Positions 37,159 to 43,178 of a stretch of DNA of 43,178 nt are shown here, in pieces. This stretch comes from CAWDPQ01 sp049642465 (GTDB taxonomy: Bacteria > Acidobacteriota > Vicinamibacteria > Vicinamibacterales > 2-12-FULL-66-21). Made by a program: the position numbers and the translations under genes. The notes beneath the pieces are model-generated. The model was not told the origin of the DNA. It saw only the letters and a program-made list of their open reading frames with translations, and ran no database searches. The stretch lies in the NCBI GenBank assembly GCA_049642465.1, contig JBAROV010000140.1, positions 1-43,178 on the forward strand. The letters run 5' to 3'. Numbering within the stretch: position 1 is the stretch's first letter; the number at the start of each line of letters is the position of its first letter.

Positions 37159-37860
37159 TTAACCCTCTGACCCGCGCGCGAGTCGAGCGGCATCGTCCTC
37201 CAGGCCCCTGAGGGCCCGCTCGAGCCGTTGGACTTGTTCCACACGTCCATTTTCGCTTCCATCCGGGGACACGTCGATTGATGGTCCTACGCATACGCCG
37301 ACGGTGCTGAAGGGTTTTGGCACCTGCGCGGCATCCCAGCTCCCCAACGTCCAGTACCGAGAGGACTCTATATGAAAAGGAAGGATCGGGTGCCCGGTCG
37401 CGCCAGCCAGCCACACCGCGCCCGGCTGGACGATGCGAGCCGGGCCGCGGGGGCCATCGACGGTAAATGCAACCGGATGGCCGTCGGCGAGCTCGCGGCG
37501 CAACTGCACGAGTGCCTTGCTCCCGCCGCGTGACGTCGAACCGCGCGCTGCCTGATAGCCGAATCGGCCCATGAGGCGCGCGGTCCACTCACCGTCGAAA
37601 TTGGCGCTCGTCAGCGCGATGATGTCACGGTCGCGCCAGTAGAGTGTGGCCGGGAGAATCCGCCCGTGCCAAAGCGCGAGGATCGGCGGCCGTCCCGCCT
37701 GCATCAGGTCGTCAAAGTAATGCGCTCCTTCAACTCGCCAGGTGAGGGTACGGCCGAGCGCGGCCACGAGCGGATAACCGGCGGCGGCAATGAGGCGAGC
37801 TTTCAGGAGCTGACTTCGCGTGAGGAGAGGACGCTGGCCGTAGCCGGCGGTTTTGTGCAT
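37159..37860 (-). CDS. Lysophospholipid acyltransferase family protein (DUF374)
   Basis: Protein of 233 residues of the DUF374 branch of lipid acyltransferases. The N terminus is basic and hydrophobic (about 1-40, ending VAALGRTLTWRVEG). The acyltransferase signature LWHGRILPATLYWRDRD follows at about 60-80. Further family blocks are GRFGYQAARGSTSRGG (about 105-120) and FTVDGPRGPARIVQPG (about 138-155). These resemble the His-containing catalytic and substrate-binding motifs of lipid A or phospholipid acyltransferases. It probably adds an acyl chain to a lipid at the inner membrane; the acceptor is unknown. It lies 49 bases upstream of the sigma-factor gene on the same strand. A dispersed GGGGCCCC element and a TTAATTAA palindrome abut its start. 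No strong Shine-Dalgarno sequence is seen. Confidence 0.85.
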   Translation of the reverse strand: MHKTAGYGQRPLLTRSQLLKARLIAAAGYPLVAALGRTLTWRVEGAHYFDDLMQAGRPPILALWHGRILPATLYWRDRDIIALTSANFDGEWTARLMGRFGYQAARGSTSRGGSKALVQLRRELADGHPVAFTVDGPRGPARIVQPGAVWLAGATGHPILPFHIESSRYWTLGSWDAAQVPKPFSTVGVCVGPSIDVSPDGSENGRVEQVQRLERALRGLEDDAARLARGSEG

Positions 37861-37869
37861 CTTTAATTA

Positions 37870-37897
37870 ATGCTCGTGGGGCCCCACCCCCACTCGC
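37870..37897 (-). repeat. Dispersed GGGGCCCC element, copy 3
   Basis: On the minus strand it reads GTGGGGCCCCACGAGC then ATTAATTAAAG and the acyltransferase start codon 10 bases later. It is followed on its other side (to about 37935) by a GAGCGAGCG-rich stretch, similar to that flanking copy 1. Confidence 0.75.
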
Positions 37898-37969
37898 TGC
37901 GGCTCGTCTCGCTTCGCTCGCTCGCCGCGGCTCAGGGCTGCCTTCGGAGAACCACTATCCGCGATGTTG

Positions 37970-39634
37970 CTACATTCCCTCGTACTGGGGTCCGCCGCCA
38001 CCCTCTGGCGGGACCCAATCGATGATCTGATACGGGTCCATGATGTCGCACGTCTTGCAATGCACGCAGTTGGACGCATTGATTTGCAGCCGCTTCGTGC
38101 CGTCTCCCGCATCGACCATTTCGTAGACGTTCGCCGGGCAGAATCGGGTGCAGGGGTTCCCGTATTCCTCGCGGCACCGCGTTCGGCAAATATCCGCGTC
38201 GTGCACGATCAAGTGTGACGGCTGATCCTCTGGATGGCGTGTGCCGGAATAATGCACGTTCGTCAGGCGATCGAACGTGAGCTGCCGGTCGATCCGCACG
38301 GGATTCACGGTGGAATCGGGATCGGGACGACCATCGGGGTAATAATCCGCAATGGTTTGCAGCCGTTCGTAGCCGGCGTGGGCCGGCATGGGATCGCGGA
38401 CCCACCAGCCACCGGAGACCAATGAAAACCCCGAGTAGGCAAGGCCCGTCAGCAGTCCGTAGCCAAAGCTCTGATGAACGTTGCGCACCGGATACAACTC
38501 GCGACGAACCGCACTCGCGTCAATTCGTGTCTGATACGACGCGAGCGCGGCTGCGGACAGGTTATTCGCACGGATCGCTTCAAACGCGGTTTCCGCCGCG
38601 AGCATGCCCGTTCGCATCGCGAGATGAATCCCCTTCAAACGCATCGAATTCACGAACCCGCCAGCATCGCCGGCGATGAGCGCACCGTCGGCAAAGAGCC
38701 GCGGCAGGGTGTGCCAGCCCCCTTCCGGAAGCGCCTTCGCGCCATATCGAAGCATCTGCCCGCCTTGCAGCAACGCCGAGACGAGCGGGTGACGCTTGAA
38801 GTGCTGAAACGTGACGTGCGGATCGAACATCGGATCGCGATAGTCGAGCCCGCTGACGAACCCAACCGATACCTGCCCGTCCGGCATCGCATAGATGAAT
38901 CCGCCGCCGAACTCCTCCATGCGGAGCGGGTACCCCATCGTATGGATGACAGTGCCCGACGCGAGCCGATCCTTCGGCACCTCCCACAGTTCCTTGATCC
39001 CCAGCGCATAGAGCTGCGGCAGCCGACCTTCGTCCAGCGCGAGCCGGCGCACGAGCGCCTTCGTGAGATTGCCGCGAACACCGTCTGAGAGGATGGTCAC
39101 CTTCGCGCGAATGTCCACGCCGGGCTCGAAGTTCGCCTTCACTTCACCGTGACGGCCAATTCCCCGGTCCGTCGTCCGAACGCCAACCACCCGCGTGTTC
39201 TCGTACAACACTTCGGACGCAGGGAAGCCGGTGAAGACGTCGACGCCTTCAGCTTCGACAAGCATCCCGAGCCATTTCACGAATCGGTTCAGCGAAATGA
39301 TCGAATTACCGTGGTTCCTGAGCGGTGGAGGGGTGAACGGGAAAGCGAGTTGGCCACCGCGAGTGAGGAAGTAGACGCGATCGTCATGGACATCTGTGGC
39401 CAATGGCGCACCGCGTTCTCTGAAGTCGGGAACCAGATCTCGCAGAGCTGACAGATCGAGAACGGCCCCCGAGAGCATGTGGCCGCCGACCTCTCGAGCT
39501 TTTTCCAGCACGGCAATGGCGAGCGGATCTCCACCAGCCGCCTTCTGGAGCTGCGCCAATCGCAGTGCCGCAGACATTCCGGCTGGGCCGCCACCGACAA
39601 TCAGAACATCGACTTCAAGCGTTTCGCGCGTCAT
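37970..39634 (-). CDS. Electron transfer flavoprotein-quinone oxidoreductase (ETF-QO)
   Basis: Membrane-associated oxidoreductase that passes electrons from reduced ETF to the quinone pool, 554 residues. The dinucleotide-binding motif is at 14-19 (GGGPAG). Further FAD and quinone-site blocks are present, for example GALIAGDAGGFVNSMRLKGIHLAMRTGM. The C-terminal 4Fe-4S module has cysteines at about 499, 523, 526 and 529 (FCPA..., CVHCKTCD), with the spacing of known ETF-QOs, and ends IIDWVPPEGGGGPQYEGM. The gene lies downstream of etfB and etfA on the same strand, separated from etfA by 144 bases. Together the three form a complete route from acyl-CoA dehydrogenases or other flavin dehydrogenases to quinone. 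Confidence 0.95.
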   Translation of the reverse strand: MTRETLEVDVLIVGGGPAGMSAALRLAQLQKAAGGDPLAIAVLEKAREVGGHMLSGAVLDLSALRDLVPDFRERGAPLATDVHDDRVYFLTRGGQLAFPFTPPPLRNHGNSIISLNRFVKWLGMLVEAEGVDVFTGFPASEVLYENTRVVGVRTTDRGIGRHGEVKANFEPGVDIRAKVTILSDGVRGNLTKALVRRLALDEGRLPQLYALGIKELWEVPKDRLASGTVIHTMGYPLRMEEFGGGFIYAMPDGQVSVGFVSGLDYRDPMFDPHVTFQHFKRHPLVSALLQGGQMLRYGAKALPEGGWHTLPRLFADGALIAGDAGGFVNSMRLKGIHLAMRTGMLAAETAFEAIRANNLSAAALASYQTRIDASAVRRELYPVRNVHQSFGYGLLTGLAYSGFSLVSGGWWVRDPMPAHAGYERLQTIADYYPDGRPDPDSTVNPVRIDRQLTFDRLTNVHYSGTRHPEDQPSHLIVHDADICRTRCREEYGNPCTRFCPANVYEMVDAGDGTKRLQINASNCVHCKTCDIMDPYQIIDWVPPEGGGGPQYEGM

Positions 39635-39778
39635 TGCGAGCTACGACAACGAGCCGACGGCCGGGGCACGCTCCGCGACGGGGCCCGCGATTTCAAACCT
39701 GAGTCACCCAAAAAAGCGTCGTGGTCTTCGTGTCGTCGTGCCGTCGTGCATGCCGAAGGCAATCCCCGTGGCGGCGGA

Positions 39779-40741
39779 TCACTTGTTTAGCTCGGCGATC
39801 AATGCCGGCACGATCTCAAACAAATCCCCAACGATCCCATAATCCGCAATTTCAAAAATTGGCGCGTCAGAGTCCTTGTTGATGGCGACGATGGTGCGCG
39901 CGCCTTTCATGCCAACCAGATGCTGAATGGCGCCGGAAATGCCCAGCGCGAGATACAGTTTCGGCGCGACCGTCTGACCGGAACTGCCGATCTGCCGATC
40001 CATGGGCAGCCATCCCGCGTCGCAGATCGGCCGCGATGCGGCAACCTCGGCGCCCAGCGCCTGCGCCAGCTGCTCGACGATCTTGAGGTTCTCCTGCGAC
40101 TTGATACCGCGACCCACCGCCACGATGCGCTCGGCCTGCGACAAATCGACGGCCTGGCGGGCCTCTTTGAACGGCGCCTCTGGCTTCTGTCGAACGGCCG
40201 CAGCATCGATCGACATCGACGCCTTTCGGATCGGCGCCGGTTGCGAGCCGCTCTGAACGGCATCCGCCCGATACGCGCCGATCTGAAACGTCGCCAGGTG
40301 CGGCGCCGGTCCTGTCGCCACGACGTCGGCGTTCAGCTTGCCTTGAAACACAGGGCGGACGTAAACCAGATCGCTCCCTTGCGTCTTGATGCTCACCACA
40401 TCGCTCACAAGCGGACGGCTGAGACGTGCGGCAAGCGCGGGCGCAAAGTCCCGAGTCTGGTAGGTGTGCGGCAAGAACGCGTGCGAAGGCGTTTCTGCCT
40501 TGATCAGGTGTTCGAGCGCCTGAACGTAGGCGTCCGCGGTGTAGTGGGCCAGCTGCGGATCGTCAACGACAATGACTCCCGAAGTGGCCGCGGCGGCGAG
40601 CTCGGTGGCCAACGCCTCCACGCCGGAACCCAATACCGCGATGAGTACTCCTCCCTGAACTTGCTGGGCGGCCGCAACCGCTTCCCAGGTTGCGCGATTC
40701 AATTTGCCGTCGCGCTGTTCGGCAATGACGAGCACGCTCAC
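39779..40741 (-). CDS. etfA: Electron transfer flavoprotein alpha subunit
   Basis: Alpha subunit of ETF, 320 residues, forming a heterodimer with EtfB. The N-terminal domain (about 1-190) is followed by the conserved FAD domain, with PKLYLALGISGAIQHLVGM and ARTIVAINKDSDAPIFEIADYGIVGD near the C terminus, the classic FAD-binding signature. Residues before it (VGRGIKSQENLKIVEQLAQALGAEVAASRPICDAGWLP) also match the family. It overlaps the end of etfB by four bases (ATGA), so the two subunits are translationally coupled. It receives electrons through the heterodimer FAD and delivers them to the ETF-QO encoded next. Confidence 0.95.
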   Translation of the reverse strand: MSVLVIAEQRDGKLNRATWEAVAAAQQVQGGVLIAVLGSGVEALATELAAAATSGVIVVDDPQLAHYTADAYVQALEHLIKAETPSHAFLPHTYQTRDFAPALAARLSRPLVSDVVSIKTQGSDLVYVRPVFQGKLNADVVATGPAPHLATFQIGAYRADAVQSGSQPAPIRKASMSIDAAAVRQKPEAPFKEARQAVDLSQAERIVAVGRGIKSQENLKIVEQLAQALGAEVAASRPICDAGWLPMDRQIGSSGQTVAPKLYLALGISGAIQHLVGMKGARTIVAINKDSDAPIFEIADYGIVGDLFEIVPALIAELNK

Positions 40742-41502
40742 GAAATGACCCTGGCTTCGTCTCGCAACCGGTCAACAAGCTGACGAGCGGCATCGGCGGG
40801 CGATCCGGAGATGATTTGAGTCTTCTTGCCTTTTTCGGGCACATACATCGCCACGATCTTCTGCCCCGCCTCCGGCAGCGCGGCAACCGTCACTTTCCGA
40901 ATCTCCTTCTTCTTCGCGGCCATGATGCCTTTCAGGGTCGCGTAGCGGAGCTGGTTGATGCCGCTCTGAATCGTCAGGAGCGCCGGCATCGGCAGCGCGA
41001 CCCACTGGAACCAGCCGCCTTCGAGCTCGCGCTTCACACGCAGGCCAGCATCCGACGCCTGAACCTCCATGATGATGGTCGCGTGCGGCATGCCGAGCCG
41101 CTCGGCGAGGATCACTCCGGTCTGGCCAAAGCCTTGATCGTCGGATTGAAGTCCGGTCAACACGAGATCGAAGCGCTCATCGCGGATCGCGTCTGCCAGG
41201 GCCTGCGCCACCGAGCCGGCATCCGCCGTCGCCAGCGTATCGGATTCGACGTGGACGGCGCGGTCCGCGCCGCGCGCCAGCGCCTCGCGAATGACTTGCG
41301 TTGCCCGCGCCGGCCCTGCGCAGCAGACGACGACCTCGCCGCCGTGCTTCTCCTTGAGACGCAACGCTTCCTCGAGCGCGTAGGCATCGGGCTCGTTGAG
41401 CTCGAAGCTGGCCTCGGTGTCGCGGATCCAGGTCCGGGTCTCGTTGACACGCAATTGCCACTCTCGCGTGACTACCTGCTTGATACAAACGGCGATCTTC
41501 AT
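40738..41502 (-). CDS. etfB: Electron transfer flavoprotein beta subunit
   Basis: Beta subunit of ETF, 254 residues, starting with the canonical MKIAVCIKQV. Conserved blocks: LNEPDAYALEEALRLKEKHGG, LVLTGLQSDDQGFGQTG, and the adenine-nucleotide region up to YATLKGIMAAKKK. The subunit carries the AMP/FAD-associated fold and docks to primary dehydrogenases. The start codon is 4-9 bases from the end of heptamer tract E and has no clear Shine-Dalgarno sequence, yet the protein N terminus is right. It overlaps etfA by ATGA. Confidence 0.95.
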   Translation of the reverse strand: MKIAVCIKQVVTREWQLRVNETRTWIRDTEASFELNEPDAYALEEALRLKEKHGGEVVVCCAGPARATQVIREALARGADRAVHVESDTLATADAGSVAQALADAIRDERFDLVLTGLQSDDQGFGQTGVILAERLGMPHATIIMEVQASDAGLRVKRELEGGWFQWVALPMPALLTIQSGINQLRYATLKGIMAAKKKEIRKVTVAALPEAGQKIVAMYVPEKGKKTQIISGSPADAARQLVDRLRDEARVIS

Positions 41503-41505
41503 CGT

Positions 41506-41594
41506 CGGTCTCTGGCTTTGGTCTTTGGTCTCTGGTCTCTGGTCTCTGGTCTCTGGTCTCTGGTCTTTCCGGACTAGAGACTCGAGACTAGCGA

Positions 41595-41599
<5 letters not shown>
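41506..41599. repeat. Heptamer repeat tract E (GGTCTCT arm and GACTAGA arm)
   Basis: Left arm: GGTCTCT and GGTCTTT units (five consecutive GGTCTCT) from about 41509 to 41568. Right arm: GACTAGA, GACTCGA, GACTAGC and GACTACT from about 41572 to 41599. The arms are in opposite orientation. The last unit contains CTA at 41595-41597, whose reverse complement TAG is the fabF stop. The left arm ends next to the etfB start. Confidence 0.9.
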
Positions 41600-42836
<1,237 letters not shown>

Positions 42837-42853
42837 TCAACCTCCGAGGTTGG

Positions 42854-43093
42854 CTATTTCTTCTTGCTGTGGGATTCGATGTACTCGATGGCTTCTTTCA
42901 CGCGCGTGATCTTCTCGGCGTCCTCGTCCGGGATCTCGATTCCGAACTCCTCCTCGAACGCCATGACGAGCTCCACGGTGTCGAGCGAGTCCGCCCCGAG
43001 ATCGTCCACGAACGACGCGTCCGGAGTGACCTCTTCTTCGTCCACGCCCAGCTGTTCCACAATGATGCCTTTGACTTTGTCGGCGACCGCCAT
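42854..43093 (-). CDS. acpP: Acyl carrier protein
   Basis: Acidic 79-residue acyl carrier protein. The phosphopantetheine attachment serine is Ser 36 in the GADSLDTVELV motif, in the normal position. Helical regions flank it, and the tail is the slightly unusual SHSKKK. It has a GGAGG ribosome site (43098-43102) and precedes fabF by 17 bases. Together these are a standard fatty-acid synthesis pair. A GGGAAAA heptamer tract lies immediately upstream. Confidence 0.97.
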   Translation of the reverse strand: MAVADKVKGIIVEQLGVDEEEVTPDASFVDDLGADSLDTVELVMAFEEEFGIEIPDEDAEKITRVKEAIEYIESHSKKK

Positions 43094-43104
43094 TCAGCCT
43101 CCTC

Positions 43105-43132
43105 TTTTCCCTTTTCCCTTTTCCCTTTTCCC
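43105..43132 (-). repeat. Heptamer tract TTTTCCC x4 upstream of acpP
   Basis: Four consecutive TTTTCCC units, read GGGAAAA in the acpP sense direction, just upstream of its ribosome site. The same heptamer occurs as three copies at 4633-4653. Confidence 0.85.
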
Positions 43133-43145
43133 TTGTCTTTTCTCA

Positions 43146-43173
43146 GTGCTCGCGGGGCCCCACCCCCACTCCC
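43146..43173 (-). repeat. Dispersed GGGGCCCC element, copy 4
   Basis: On the minus strand it reads GTGGGGCCCCGCGAGC then ACTGAGAAAAG, leading to the heptamer tract before acpP. It is cut at its left by the end of the window. Confidence 0.75.
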
Positions 43174-43178
43174 ACCCC

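Noticed and set aside
37106..37588. Overlapping minus-strand open frame inside the acyltransferase region
   Set aside because: Arg/Pro-rich frame without domain, out of frame with the clear DUF374 protein.

Overview
This is a GC-rich bacterial chromosome segment, with almost all genes on the minus strand. The gene set resembles Acidobacteriota, possibly the Vicinamibacteria: a PEP-CTERM protein, PEGA and CHAT/TPR proteins, an Uma2 protein, very large secreted Ig-like proteins, and ETF with ETF-QO. That placement is inference from gene content and the intergenic repeats; no rRNA or tRNA gene was seen. No plasmid, phage or transposase gene was seen either.

Layout. (1) 65-4327: a coupled pair (degenerate GGDEF-like/GAF protein and a PilZ protein), then a PEGA-domain membrane protein with a TonB-C-terminal periplasmic protein. 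(2) 5040-7432: a GspE/PilB-type ATPase on the plus strand, converging on an Uma2-family protein. (3) 7589-32742: an accessory surface/secretion locus. A 177-residue PEP-CTERM protein, a 3375-residue multidomain protein ending in a lipase-like alpha/beta hydrolase, a 302-residue Ig/PKD-like protein and a 4007-residue protein of CnaB-like, Ig-like and LamG domains form one tightly coupled minus-strand operon. A glycine-rich exported protein follows. A near-consensus sigma-54 site with upstream activator-like repeats lies just upstream of the PEP-CTERM gene. (4) 33078-37109: ECF sigma factor, zf-HC2 anti-sigma-like protein and an exported TPR-CHAT protein in one overlapping operon. (5) 37159-43093: DUF374 acyltransferase, ETF-quinone oxidoreductase, EtfA, EtfB, FabF and acyl carrier protein, which are lipid and fatty-acid redox housekeeping functions.

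A second layer of structure lies between the genes. Many gene boundaries carry short tandem repeats of period 7 or 8. The main family is GACYRRM (GACTAGC, GACCAGC, GACCAGA, GACCAAA, GACCGAA). It occurs as oppositely oriented arms, and in two cases the first unit overlaps the stop codon of the neighbouring gene. A separate dispersed element with a GGGGCCCC core occurs four times, once inside the Uma2 coding sequence.

The most noteworthy candidate system is the sigma-54-controlled PEP-CTERM operon with its giant secreted proteins. I infer that it makes matrix or cell-surface material under PrsK/PrsR-like control, but no exosortase or regulator gene is in this window.
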